A DNA stretch of 39,880 nt from CAZALT01 sp964485515 (GCA_964485515.1 CAZALT010000009.1:1-39880); one strand, 5' to 3'; counted from the first letter of the stretch, positions 17,919-26,296 are shown. Program-made: numbers and translations. The notes: generated by a model from the letters alone, not told the origin.

Positions 17919-18392
17919 TCAGGCCGGCGGGTGGTAGGTCCCGGCAGCGGGGGTCTTGCCGTCGAACTCGATGGTCCACATCGAGCCCTTCTGGCTGACC
18001 GCGCCGTGTCGCACGGTGGCATGGTCGACCGACATGCCCCGAGCCACCAGCGCGTCGATGACCGGCGGGATGAGGTCGCCGTGGGCGCAGAGCGCCGCGT
18101 TGCTCTTGGCGAGGGAGATGACCAGGGCGACCGCCGTGTCGACATCGGCACCTTCGGCGAGCTCGGGAAGGACGTGTACATCGATCTCGAGGTGGGGGAC
18201 GAGCGGTGCCAGCGTCTCGAGGCACCGCACCGCCGGACTCGACCCGAGGTAGCTGACCGACGCGTCGGCCAGCAGCGCCCCGATCGCGATGGCCTGTTGG
18301 TAGCCCTTGTCGCTGAGGGGCCTGGCCGAATCGTCGCCCTGCCAACGCGACCGCGAACCGGCGTGTGCGTGACGTATGAGGAAGACCGGCAC
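17919..18392 (-). CDS. SixA-like histidine phosphatase
   Basis: 157-aa phosphohistidine-type phosphatase of the branch 2 RHG superfamily. The N-terminus reads VPVFLIRHAHAG, with the nucleophilic His in RHAHAG, then PLSDKGYQQA, SSPAVRCLETLAPL and the second catalytic His in CAHGDLIPPVI. It resembles SixA, which dephosphorylates histidine-phosphotransfer domains, but the partner is unknown. GTG at 18392 is preferred over GTG at 18419 because the fold starts at once and TACTGT lies 7 nt upstream. The C-terminal half after the second His is longer than in SixA and ends with a strand-rich segment. Confidence 0.78.
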   Translation of the reverse strand: MPVFLIRHAHAGSRSRWQGDDSARPLSDKGYQQAIAIGALLADASVSYLGSSPAVRCLETLAPLVPHLEIDVHVLPELAEGADVDTAVALVISLAKSNAALCAHGDLIPPVIDALVARGMSVDHATVRHGAVSQKGSMWTIEFDGKTPAAGTYHPPA

Positions 18393-18399
18393 GGCCGAG

Positions 18400-18405
18400 A
18401 CAGTA
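18400..18405 (-). promoter_or_regulatory. -10-like hexamer for the phosphatase gene (leaderless)
   Basis: TACTGT on the minus strand, 7 nt before the GTG at 18392. It supports the shorter start of this gene. Confidence 0.4.
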
Positions 18406-18616
18406 ACCCGCGGCCGCACCCGGCCAGATCGCGGCTGCGGATCTCACCGTCGATCTGCGCCGTCGATCGGACCACGACGGCCGCTCGTGGCCAGACCGCT
18501 GCATGGCCGGGGATTACGATGGCTGCACCGAGCGCTGGGGGTCGCTCGGTGCTCCACCCGACTCCGGGCCGACCCGCGGCCCGGTCCTCTGCCAACCCGA
18601 ACGAGGGAACGCATCG

Positions 18617-19921
18617 ATGTTCGACACCAGTGACGACTGCTCTGTCGATGTGCTCGTCATCGGGGCGGGCGCACAGGGTCGCTACGTCGCCAACGCCCTC
18701 GCCCCCCGGTACTCGGTGTGCGTCCTCGCCGACCCGGCGGTGGGTTCGTCGGCACTCGACACGCCCGGGCTGGTGTCCGCCGGCTACACCGGAAACGACG
18801 CGGTGCGCATGCAGGCGGCGCGCCGCACAGCGGGCTATTGGCGTCACCTGGCGGAGGTCGCGGGTGCCCCCGGCGCGTCGACGCCGACCTACGTCGCGGT
18901 GCCCAACGTCGAGGCAGCGTCGGCCACGCACCTGTGGGACGAGGCGGGGCTGGAGCATCGCCGCGATCACCTGCCGGGTGTGTTCGACGAGGGGCGCCTG
19001 GTCGGCGCGTTCACGACCTTCCGCGTGGCGGACGACGTCGTCGTCGATCCGGGCGCGCTGGTTCGCTCGGTCACCTCGTCCACGGTGTCGTACATCGACG
19101 GCACCGTGGTCAAGTTCGGTCTCGACGCCGATTCGGTGATCGACCACGTCGACGTCGACACCGGGCACGGCGTGATCTCCATCGCCCCCCGCTTCGTCGT
19201 GCTCGCCGCGGGTGTCAACAACGCTGCGGTCCTCGCCAGCATCGCCCGACGGTTCCGCGACCAGTCCAGGCGGCGCCTTGCCGGTCAAGCCGCCCGGCAG
19301 TCCCAGGTGGTGGTCGATCACCATGTGGTGGCGTTGCGCAGCGCGCAGCTGCCGGTGCTGGCCGGCACCTTCGACGACCTCACGGTGGTGGCCCACCAGG
19401 TTCCGAGCTCGCCCGATGTCGTGTGGTTGGTGACCGGTTGCCCCGCGTTGCACCGCGTCCTTCCGGGCGACGCCGAGACGCGCTTCGACCCGCCCGTCGA
19501 CCAACGCCATGTCGCCCAGATCATCGGTCGCCTCCGAGCGGCGAGCACCGTGATCGACGCCAAGATCCGCGACGTCGCCTGGTCGGCCTACGTGGCGCGC
19601 GACGCGGTCCATCCCAGCGGAGTCGAGAGCGAGGGCGGAACGACCGTCGGCACTCCGATCCCGGCCCGGCTCGACTCGTTCGGCCTCGAATCGTTCCTGG
19701 CTCTCTGGCCGTCGCACCTCGGCTACACGATGCTGCTCGGCGACGTCGTCGCCGAACGCGTCGCGACGGCCCTCGGCAACTCCACGGGCCCCATCGACCT
19801 GCGGATGGTCGGTGTGGCCCGCACCGAAGCCCCCGCGGCGCGATCGCGGTGGTGGTCGCCCACCTTCTTGTGGCACGACTGGGACACCTTCGCGGCCATC
19901 CACGGTCTGCCACCGCGTTGA
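18617..19921 (+). CDS. FAD-dependent oxidoreductase (DAO-like)
   Basis: 434-aa flavoprotein. A dinucleotide-binding motif VDVLVIGAGAQGRYVA lies at residues 10-25. The rest follows the DAO/glycine-oxidase plan: a central substrate domain and a second nucleotide-binding strand around ISIAPRFVVLAAGVNNAAVL. The C-terminal region (FGLESFLALWPSHLGYTMLLGDVVAERV) closes the FAD site. The substrate cannot be assigned; the fold is divergent from characterised amine oxidases. ATG at 18617 was chosen because GAGGGAA precedes it and the FAD strand begins there; the 38-codon upstream extension has no conserved features. It is convergent with the cysteine desulfurase, 16 bp apart. Confidence 0.78.
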   Translation: MFDTSDDCSVDVLVIGAGAQGRYVANALAPRYSVCVLADPAVGSSALDTPGLVSAGYTGNDAVRMQAARRTAGYWRHLAEVAGAPGASTPTYVAVPNVEAASATHLWDEAGLEHRRDHLPGVFDEGRLVGAFTTFRVADDVVVDPGALVRSVTSSTVSYIDGTVVKFGLDADSVIDHVDVDTGHGVISIAPRFVVLAAGVNNAAVLASIARRFRDQSRRRLAGQAARQSQVVVDHHVVALRSAQLPVLAGTFDDLTVVAHQVPSSPDVVWLVTGCPALHRVLPGDAETRFDPPVDQRHVAQIIGRLRAASTVIDAKIRDVAWSAYVARDAVHPSGVESEGGTTVGTPIPARLDSFGLESFLALWPSHLGYTMLLGDVVAERVATALGNSTGPIDLRMVGVARTEAPAARSRWWSPTFLWHDWDTFAAIHGLPPR

Positions 19922-19937
19922 GCGGGACCTCGTCGGG

Positions 19938-21068
19938 TCAGGATCCGAGCGACCGGAGCTGCGCGACGACCCGGGGCAGCACCACGAGCAGGTGATCGAC
20001 GTCGGCGTCGGTGCTGTTCCACCCGACGCTCACACGCAACGACCGGTGGGCGTCGACCCCCATCGCCTCGAGGACCGGTGACGGCTCGAGCGCCTCCGAG
20101 GAGCACGCAGAACCGGAGTGGGCTGCGATCCCGGCCTGGTCGAGCCCGAGCAGCACGCCCTGCGGCTCGATGCCGTCGATCCCCAGGCAAACGAGATGCG
20201 GGACGCGGTCCACCGGGTCGCCGTACACCGAGACCCCGTCGATCGCCTCGACGCCGGCGAGGACCCGGCGGGTCAGCTCCGTCTGGTGGTGCATCTCGTC
20301 GATGAGCGGTTGGCCGAACAGTGCCGCGCACGTGGCGCCGAAGCCGACGATGCCCGGCACGTTCTCGAACCCGGCACGCCGAGCGCGCTCCTGATCGCCA
20401 CCCACGAGCAGGGGGTGGATGCGCAGGCCCCGCCGGATCAGCAGCGCGCCGACCCCGGGTGGTCCTCCCAGCTTGTGGGCGCTCACCGACAGCAGGTCGG
20501 CGCCGAGGTCGCGGAACGAGATGGGCAGGTGGCCAGCCGCGGTCGCCGCGTCGACGTGCACGAGCACCTCGCGTTCGCGGCACGCGGCGACCACCTCGGC
20601 GACGGGCTGCACGGTGCCCACCTCGTGGTTCGCCCACTGGATGTGGACGAGCGCGGTGTCGGCGGTGATCGCCCTCACGATCTCGTCCGGGTCGATGCGG
20701 CCGAACCGATCGCAGCCGGTGAAGGTGACCGCTCCGGAGGTGGCGGCCTCGAAGGCCAAGGTGCTCTGGCGGACAGCGGAGTGCTCGATGACCGACGCGA
20801 CCATGTGCGACCCGCGGGGTGCGGCGCCCCAGGTGGCGGACGCGATGGACTCTGATGCACCGCTGGTGAAGACGACCTCTCGGCTGCGGGCGCCGAGGAA
20901 GGCGGCGACTTCCGCCCGGGCATCTTCGATCGCAACACGCGCGGTGAGGCCCTCGTGGTGGATTCGGCTGGGGTCGCCGTGGGGCTGGCGGAGCCACTGC
21001 GTCATCGCGTCGAACGCGGCGGGACGCAACGGTGAGGTGGACGCGTGGTCGAGGTAGTGGCGGGTCAC
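19938..21068 (-). CDS. Cysteine desulfurase (IscS/NifS-like)
   Basis: PLP enzyme that takes sulfur from cysteine for Fe-S clusters, thiolated tRNA or cofactors. 376 aa, the usual class I length. Visible: HYLDHASTSPL at the N-terminus, the His stacking on PLP in SVIEHSAVRQS, NHEVGTVQP, VDAATAAGH, the PLP-binding Lys in SAHKLGG (about 199), and the catalytic Cys322 in HSGSACSSEALEPS. The GTG at 21068 overlaps the stop of the upstream regulator as GTGA, implying translational coupling. An earlier start lies inside the regulator and lacks support. No IscU or SufBCD scaffold gene is nearby. Confidence 0.9.
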   Translation of the reverse strand: MTRHYLDHASTSPLRPAAFDAMTQWLRQPHGDPSRIHHEGLTARVAIEDARAEVAAFLGARSREVVFTSGASESIASATWGAAPRGSHMVASVIEHSAVRQSTLAFEAATSGAVTFTGCDRFGRIDPDEIVRAITADTALVHIQWANHEVGTVQPVAEVVAACREREVLVHVDAATAAGHLPISFRDLGADLLSVSAHKLGGPPGVGALLIRRGLRIHPLLVGGDQERARRAGFENVPGIVGFGATCAALFGQPLIDEMHHQTELTRRVLAGVEAIDGVSVYGDPVDRVPHLVCLGIDGIEPQGVLLGLDQAGIAAHSGSACSSEALEPSPVLEAMGVDAHRSLRVSVGWNSTDADVDHLLVVLPRVVAQLRSLGS

Positions 21069-21784
21069 GCGTCGACAGCGGTGGCGCACATGGCGTCGCC
21101 CAGGACGCGCGAGGCCACCAGTTCGGTGCTGGTGTCGCCGTACAGCGCGCTGAGCATGCCGCGGACGAGCCCCCGATCGACCGAGCAGATGACCGGGTTG
21201 TCGCGGGGGGCGTCGCCGAACGGGCAGTGGTCCGACACGATGCGCAGCTCGTCGTTGGATCGCTCCGAATGGGCGGCGAAGCCGTGGGCGGTGAGCGCGT
21301 CGACGACCGCATGGATCGACGCCTGGAGCGAACGGTGGTGGTCCTCGTTCGGACCGAGCGATGCGGCGAGGAGCTGGCCGAACTCGACCCCGACCTGCTC
21401 GGCCATGGCCTCGGCGTCGTCGGGTGGGAGCAGCGAGAGCGCCCGGCCGAGGAGCATGATCATCAGGTCGTCCTGGCGAACCGGGATGCCGAGGTCGTCG
21501 TGGCCCTCCGAGACGAGGTAGCGCTTCGAGGGTCGTCCTGCGCCCGTGCGGGCCTGGCCGCCGATCTGGACCTCGAGGTAGCCACCGGCGGCGAGCTTGT
21601 CGAGGTGGTGGCGCGCGACGTTGGCGTGGAGCGCGAACTGCTCGGCGACGGCGGACGCGGTGACCCCCTCGTCGTGCTCGCGGACGTAGAGGTAGATGCT
21701 TCGGCGAGTGGGATCGCCGAAGGCCGCCGAGATGGCGGTGACGGCCGAGGAGAACTCGGTGGGGTTGAGGCCCGAGCCGGACAC
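21065..21784 (-). CDS. SufR-like helix-turn-helix regulator with C-terminal cysteines
   Basis: 239-aa ArsR/DeoR-type winged-helix regulator. The DNA-binding part is at about 12-95: FGDPTRRSIYLYVREHDEG, then SAVAEQFALHANVARHHLDKLAAGGYL, then the wing GAGRPSKRYLVSE. The C-terminal domain holds C187 (DHCPFGDAP), C200 (NPVICSVDRG) and C233, a spacing like that of SufR-type regulators, which ligate an Fe-S cluster and repress Fe-S biogenesis genes. It is coupled to a cysteine desulfurase and divergent from mrp, which supports a role in Fe-S homeostasis (inference). GTG start at 21784. The TAGAAT hexamer 6 nt upstream implies a leaderless transcript, and a palindrome overlaps this promoter. Confidence 0.85.
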   Translation of the reverse strand: MSGSGLNPTEFSSAVTAISAAFGDPTRRSIYLYVREHDEGVTASAVAEQFALHANVARHHLDKLAAGGYLEVQIGGQARTGAGRPSKRYLVSEGHDDLGIPVRQDDLMIMLLGRALSLLPPDDAEAMAEQVGVEFGQLLAASLGPNEDHHRSLQASIHAVVDALTAHGFAAHSERSNDELRIVSDHCPFGDAPRDNPVICSVDRGLVRGMLSALYGDTSTELVASRVLGDAMCATAVDA

Positions 21785-21788
21785 GCCG

Positions 21789-21818
21789 GTATTCTACCTA
21801 CGGCCGTAGGAGAAATAC
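21789..21818. promoter_or_regulatory. Palindromic operator and promoter between the SufR-like gene and mrp
   Basis: A perfect 14-bp palindrome CCTACGGCCGTAGG (21797-21810) sits inside a wider imperfect palindrome bounded by GTATT and AATAC. On the minus strand the left flank forms a -10-like TAGAAT (21796-21791) exactly 6 nt before the regulator GTG. A protein bound here would cover the promoter spacer, so autorepression by the SufR-like protein is the simplest reading; control of mrp from the same site is possible. Confidence 0.7.
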
Positions 21819-21931
21819 CGCCTGGGTGCGCACCGGTTGGACCGTCGACCGTTCGGCGCACCCATCGACGCCCTCCCGTCGGCTTGAACGACCACACCGT
21901 TCTCGCCCCCCGCTACCCGGAGCTGCTCTTC

Positions 21932-23074
21932 ATGTCCGTCACCGAATCCGATGTGATCGAGGCGTTGCGCCCGGTCGAAGACCCTGAGCTGCACCGCAGC
22001 ATCGTCGACCTCGGCATGGTCAAGGAGGTCACCATCGACGGCGGACGGGTTGATCTGATCGTCGCCCTCACCATCGCCGGCTGCCCGTTGCGGGCCGAGA
22101 TCACCAACCGGGTGACCGGCGCCGTCGCCGACCTCGCCGGCGTCGACGACGTCGGCCTCGAGTTCACCGTCATGACCGACGAGGAGCGCGCCGCCATCCG
22201 CGAGATGCTCCACGGCGACCCGGCGTCCACCGCCGGCAGCCAGCCGGCTCACGGTCATGCCGAGGGACGCACCATCCCGTTCGCCGATCCGGCGTCGCGC
22301 ACCCGCGTGCTGCTCATCGCCTCGGGAAAGGGTGGCGTGGGCAAGTCCTCGGTCACCACCAACCTCGGCATCGCCCTCGCCCAGCAGGGACACAAGGTTG
22401 CCATCGTCGACGCCGACGTGTGGGGCTTCTCCATCCCCAAGATGCTCGGCGTCGACCACCGCCCCACCGTCATCGACCAGATGCTGGTGCCGCCGGAAGC
22501 CAACGGCGTGCGCTGCATCTCCATGGGGTTCTTCGTCGAGGAGGACCAGCCGGTCATCTGGCGCGGTCCGATGCTGCACAAGGCGCTCGAGCAGTTCCTC
22601 ACCGACGTCTACTGGGACGAGCCCGACTACCTCCTCGTCGACCTCCCGCCCGGCACCGGCGACATCTCCATCTCCATCGCCCAGTTCATGCCCCGTGCCG
22701 AGCTCTACGTCGTCACCACGCCGCAACCGGCGGCGCAGCGGGTGGCCCAGCGTGCCGCGTTCATGGGCGAGAAGGTGAACCTCGAGGTCAAGGGCGTCAT
22801 CGAGAACATGAGCTGGTTCACCGGTGACGACGGCAAGCGCTACGAGCTCTTCGGCGCGGGCGGCGGCCAGGAGCTGGCCGACCGGCTCGAGCTCCCGCTG
22901 CTCGGCCAGATCCCACTGGTCCCCGCCCTGCGCGAGGGCGGCGACGACGGCAACCCCATCACCGCGGTCGACCCCGACAGCGAAGCCGCCCAGGCGTTCC
23001 ACGCCATCGCCGAACGCATCGTCAAGGAGCTGGCCCCCACCCGCCGCTTCCACCCCGAGCTCAAGATCCTGTAG
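21932..23074 (+). CDS. mrp: Mrp/ApbC-family Fe-S cluster carrier P-loop ATPase
   Basis: 380-aa Mrp/NBP35-type protein thought to carry or deliver Fe-S clusters. The N-terminal 90 residues form a MIP18/DUF59 domain (VEDPELHRSIVDLGMVKEV, with Cys51 in TIAGCPL). The P-loop domain has the deviant Walker A SGKGGVGKSS at about 131-140, VDADVWGFSIPKMLGV, the switch VDLPPGTGDISISIAQ and VTTPQPAAQRVA. The CPxC motif that ligates the cluster in E. coli Mrp is absent: the equivalent segment reads IENMSWFTGDDGKRYELFG. Mycobacterial Mrp also lacks it, from memory. ATG at 21932; the frame upstream is antisense to the regulator. Confidence 0.9.
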   Translation: MSVTESDVIEALRPVEDPELHRSIVDLGMVKEVTIDGGRVDLIVALTIAGCPLRAEITNRVTGAVADLAGVDDVGLEFTVMTDEERAAIREMLHGDPASTAGSQPAHGHAEGRTIPFADPASRTRVLLIASGKGGVGKSSVTTNLGIALAQQGHKVAIVDADVWGFSIPKMLGVDHRPTVIDQMLVPPEANGVRCISMGFFVEEDQPVIWRGPMLHKALEQFLTDVYWDEPDYLLVDLPPGTGDISISIAQFMPRAELYVVTTPQPAAQRVAQRAAFMGEKVNLEVKGVIENMSWFTGDDGKRYELFGAGGGQELADRLELPLLGQIPLVPALREGGDDGNPITAVDPDSEAAQAFHAIAERIVKELAPTRRFHPELKIL

Positions 23075-23091
23075 CCGGGGCCCAACGCGAT

Positions 23092-23147
23092 GCCGTTCTG
23101 GCTGGACAGATACGCCGAATAGCCCGGGTCTTCCCAGCCGGAACGGC
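23092..23147. repeat. Inverted repeat family 2, copy 2
   Basis: GCCGTTCTGGCTGG (23092-23105) and CCAGCCGGAACGGC (23134-23147) are inverted with one mismatch and a 28-nt spacer, 17 bp after the mrp stop. The right arm is identical to that of copy 1 at 3402-3415. Confidence 0.7.
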
Positions 23148-23184
23148 TCGGTGTTGCCGTGCCGCGTGCTCGGGTGGCGCGTCA

Positions 23185-23190
23185 TAGGGT
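23185..23190 (+). promoter_or_regulatory. -10-like hexamer for the FGGY kinase gene (leaderless)
   Basis: TAGGGT exactly 6 nt before the ATG at 23197; no ribosome binding site in the 6-nt gap. Confidence 0.5.
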
Positions 23191-23196
23191 GACGTC

Positions 23197-24729
23197 ATGA
23201 GCCATGCCCTCGGCATCGACGTGGGGACGACCAACGTCAAGGTCGCCCTGGTCCGGGACGACGGCACGGTCGTCGCGTCGTCCTCAGAACCGCTCTTCAC
23301 GCGGCGCGACGGTGCGACTGCGGAGCAGGACGCGGCAGCGCTGTGGGCTGCCGTGTGCGTCGCGGTCCGCTTCGTGACCGGGGCCGCGCCCCACGCCGCG
23401 TCCGACGTCGCCCACGTCGGCGTGTGCAGCCAGTACTCGTCGATCGTGGGCGTCGACGAGTCCGGCGAACCGGTCACGCCCCTCGTGCTGTACCTCGACC
23501 AGCGGGGGACCGATCCGTCGTGGGCGATCATGGTCGAGCACGAAGATGCCTTCGACGTGTGGATCGAACGGCACGGCATCCCGCCCATCGGCTCGGGCCT
23601 GTCGCTCGGCCACCTGCTCGGCCTCCAGGCCGACGCAGCGAGCCACGGGCGGGTCGCTGCCTACCTCGAGCCGATGGACTTCGTGAACCTTCGCCTCACC
23701 GGCCGCGTCGCGGCGAACCAGTGCACGGTGTTCACCAGCCAGCTGACCGACAATCGCACCCTCGGCGTCACGACCTACGACGAGGAGCTGTTGCGGCGAT
23801 CGGGCATCGACCCCGTCACGCTCCCGCCGCTCCTCGGTGTCACCGAGGCGGTCGGCACGCTCCGAGCCGACGTCGCCGCCGAGCTGGGCCTGCCAGCCGG
23901 CGTCATCGTGCAGGCCGCGATGAACGACAGCCACGCCGGCGCGTTCGCCACGGGCGCGTACCTGCCCGGACAGGGGGGCATCGTCATCGGCACCACCGCG
24001 GTGATGCTCGACACCCTCGACCACAAGGACCTCGACGTCGACCACGAGCTGGTGTCGATGCCCAGCCCCATCCCCGGAACCTACCTGGCGATGGCCGAGA
24101 ACGGCATGGCCGGCAAGGTGGTCGAGCACATCTTGGAGAAGGTCGTCTACGCCGTCGACGAGCTGGGCGACCACGTCACCGACGACCAGTTCGCTCGCCT
24201 CGATACGGCTCTGGCCTCGGTGCCGCCTGGAGCAGGCAACGTGCTGTTCCTCCCGTGGCTCGCAGGTTCGATGGCGCCCAAGGTCGATCGGGGCATGCGG
24301 GGAGGATTCCTCAACATGTCGCTCGACACCGACCGCACGACGCTCGTGCGGGCCACGGTCGAGGGCGTGTGCCGCAACCTTCGCTGGCTGCAGCCGTTCG
24401 TCTCCGCCTTCACGGGGTCGACCCCGGAGCGCTACGTGCTCGGTGGTGGGGCGGCGCGCTCAGCTGAGTGGTGCCGAGCGCTCGCCGACATCCTCGACAC
24501 GCCGGTGCATCCGCTCCTCGACCCGGAGGTCGCGGCGGCGCGGGCGACGGCGATGGTCGCGCTGCACCACGCGGGTGAGCTGTCCGCCGCCGACCTCGCC
24601 GACTTGGCCGGCACCGGCGACCCTCACGATCCCGTGCCCGCCAACCGGGTCCTCCACGACGTGCTCCAGGCCCAGTTCGAAGCGGCCTACGTCGCCGTCC
24701 AGCCCATCAGCGAAGTCCTCAACAGCTGA
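23197..24729 (+). CDS. FGGY-family kinase (xylulokinase-like)
   Basis: 510-aa ATP-dependent kinase of the FGGY sugar/polyol kinase family. Visible: the N-terminal phosphate-1 motif LGIDVGTTNVKVALV, CSQYSSIVGVDESGEPV, LYLDQRG, the catalytic-type Asp in QAAMNDSHAGAFATG, GIVIGTTAVM, and the C-terminal LGGGAARSAEWCRALADILDTPV followed by EVAAARATAMVAL. It resembles xylulokinases, but substrates vary widely in this family and none can be assigned. The next gene, about 150 bp downstream on the same strand, encodes a phospho-substrate lyase-like PLP enzyme. This suggests the kinase may make a phosphorylated amino alcohol or polyol that the lyase then cleaves (inference). Confidence 0.85.
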   Translation: MSHALGIDVGTTNVKVALVRDDGTVVASSSEPLFTRRDGATAEQDAAALWAAVCVAVRFVTGAAPHAASDVAHVGVCSQYSSIVGVDESGEPVTPLVLYLDQRGTDPSWAIMVEHEDAFDVWIERHGIPPIGSGLSLGHLLGLQADAASHGRVAAYLEPMDFVNLRLTGRVAANQCTVFTSQLTDNRTLGVTTYDEELLRRSGIDPVTLPPLLGVTEAVGTLRADVAAELGLPAGVIVQAAMNDSHAGAFATGAYLPGQGGIVIGTTAVMLDTLDHKDLDVDHELVSMPSPIPGTYLAMAENGMAGKVVEHILEKVVYAVDELGDHVTDDQFARLDTALASVPPGAGNVLFLPWLAGSMAPKVDRGMRGGFLNMSLDTDRTTLVRATVEGVCRNLRWLQPFVSAFTGSTPERYVLGGGAARSAEWCRALADILDTPVHPLLDPEVAAARATAMVALHHAGELSAADLADLAGTGDPHDPVPANRVLHDVLQAQFEAAYVAVQPISEVLNS

Positions 24730-24753
24730 GCTTCGCCCGTCTGTCGATCCGTT

Positions 24754-24810
24754 CAGCCGTCCGTCCAGCCGTCCAGCCGTCCAGCCGTCCAGCCGTCCAT
24801 CCAGCCATCC
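24754..24810. repeat. Tandem array of 8-bp units (CCAGCCGT)
   Basis: Four perfect CCAGCCGT units at 24765-24796 with degenerate units on each side. It lies in the 152-bp gap between the kinase stop and the lyase-like gene, upstream of the latter's ribosome binding site. Confidence 0.85.
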
Positions 24811-24881
24811 GCCGGTCCGCGAGCGGGTACCGCCGAGCTGCCCGTCAGCTCCACCCTCCCAGCCGCCCAGGGGGCATCGCC

Positions 24882-26279
24882 ATGAGCACCACCTATCCGT
24901 ACGCCGAGCGCTTCCCCGTCAACCGGGTCCTGCCCGAGCAGGGTCGGCCCCGTGCCGAGATCCTCGATGAGCTCCGAGGGCTGGCGGCCGAGGAGGACGC
25001 GTCGTGGGAGTCGGGCCGGGTCTCGGGCACGATGTACTGCGGCGACCACGAGCACTACGAGTTCCTCGGGGACGCGTTCGAGCTCTTCGCCCACGTCAAC
25101 GCCCTGCAGCGCGACATCTGCCCGAGCCAGACCCGCTTCGAGGGCGAGATCATCGCCATGACCCGCGACATGTTGCACGGCGAAGCGATCGAAGGCACTG
25201 AGCCAGCAGGTCTGGTCACCACCGGTGGGTCCGGCAGCATCGCCCACGCCGTGCTCGCCTACCGCGACCACGCGTCGCAGACGCGGGGCATCAGCCGACC
25301 CAACCTCGTCATGCCCGAGACCGCGCACCCGGCGTTCAACAAGGCGTGCCATCTGTTCGGCGTCGACCTGCGCATCGCCCCGACCGACCCTGACACGACC
25401 CAGGTGCAGGTCGACGCGGTCGCGGAGCTCATCGACGGCGACACGATCGCTCTGGTCGGTTCGGCCTGCAACTACGGCTACGGGACCATCGACCCGATCT
25501 CGGAGCTGTCCGACCTCGCGCTCGATCGGGGCGTCGGGCTCCACGTCGACGGGTGCCTCGGCGGATTCATCCTGCCGTGGGGCCAGGAGCTGGGCTACGA
25601 CATCCCCGTCTTCGACTTCCGGCTCCCCGGCGTCACCAGCATCTCGGCCGACACCCACAAGTACGGCTACGCCCTGAAGGGCACCTCAGTGCTGTCGTTC
25701 CGCGACAAGGCGCTGCGCAACTCGCAGTACTTCTTCCTCACCGGTTGGACCGGCGGCAAGTACTGCTCACCGGGCATGGAGGGCTCGCGCTCCGGTGGGC
25801 TGCTCGCCGCCACGTGGGCATCGATGGTGAGCATGGGTCGAGACGGCTATGTCCGCTACGCCAAGGCGATCTTCGAGACGGCGTTCGCGTTGCAGGACGT
25901 GGTGCGCTCGCACCCCGAGCTGTCGATCATGGGCTCGCCCACGTTCTGCTTCAGCTTCCGCTCGGACGCCTTCGACATCTACCACGTCAACGACTTCATG
26001 CGGCTGCGAGGGTGGCGCTTCAACGGCCAGCAGTACCCCAACGCCATCCACATGGCGGTCACCCGCCCGCAGACCCAACCGGGCGTGGTGGAGGCCTTCG
26101 CAGCCGACCTCGACGAGGCTGTCGCCTACGCGAAGGCCAAGGAGGCCACGGGGGAAGGACCGGACAGCGGGGCCATCTACGGCGGCATCGCGGGTGGCAT
26201 GACTGACGAGGCCGACGACTTCATCCGCATGGTGATGGCCCAGATGATGGACGAGCAGCAGGACCTCCCCCCGCTCTGA
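24882..26279 (+). CDS. Sphingosine-1-phosphate lyase-like PLP-dependent decarboxylase-family enzyme
   Basis: 465-aa PLP enzyme of the group II decarboxylase/S1P-lyase branch. Features: GRVSGTMYCGDHEHYEFLGD near the N-terminus, GGSGSIAHAVLAYRD, the PLP-stacking His in PETAHPAFNKACHLFGVD, HVDGCLGGFILPWGQ with the Asp that pairs the PLP nitrogen, and the PLP-binding Lys260 in SADTHKYGYALKGTSV. The downstream YFFLTGWTGGKYCSPGMEGSR is also typical of S1P lyases, which cleave phosphorylated sphingoid bases to phosphoethanolamine and an aldehyde. There is no N-terminal membrane anchor, as in bacterial homologues. The paired FGGY kinase suggests a phosphorylated substrate, but not necessarily a sphingolipid. 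ATG with AGGGGG upstream. Confidence 0.82.
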   Translation: MSTTYPYAERFPVNRVLPEQGRPRAEILDELRGLAAEEDASWESGRVSGTMYCGDHEHYEFLGDAFELFAHVNALQRDICPSQTRFEGEIIAMTRDMLHGEAIEGTEPAGLVTTGGSGSIAHAVLAYRDHASQTRGISRPNLVMPETAHPAFNKACHLFGVDLRIAPTDPDTTQVQVDAVAELIDGDTIALVGSACNYGYGTIDPISELSDLALDRGVGLHVDGCLGGFILPWGQELGYDIPVFDFRLPGVTSISADTHKYGYALKGTSVLSFRDKALRNSQYFFLTGWTGGKYCSPGMEGSRSGGLLAATWASMVSMGRDGYVRYAKAIFETAFALQDVVRSHPELSIMGSPTFCFSFRSDAFDIYHVNDFMRLRGWRFNGQQYPNAIHMAVTRPQTQPGVVEAFAADLDEAVAYAKAKEATGEGPDSGAIYGGIAGGMTDEADDFIRMVMAQMMDEQQDLPPL

Positions 26280-26296
26280 GACGACCGTCCCCCTGG

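Noticed and set aside
21032..21931. 300-residue extension before mrp
   Set aside because: It lies antisense to the regulator and desulfurase; the MIP18 domain begins at the ATG at 21932.
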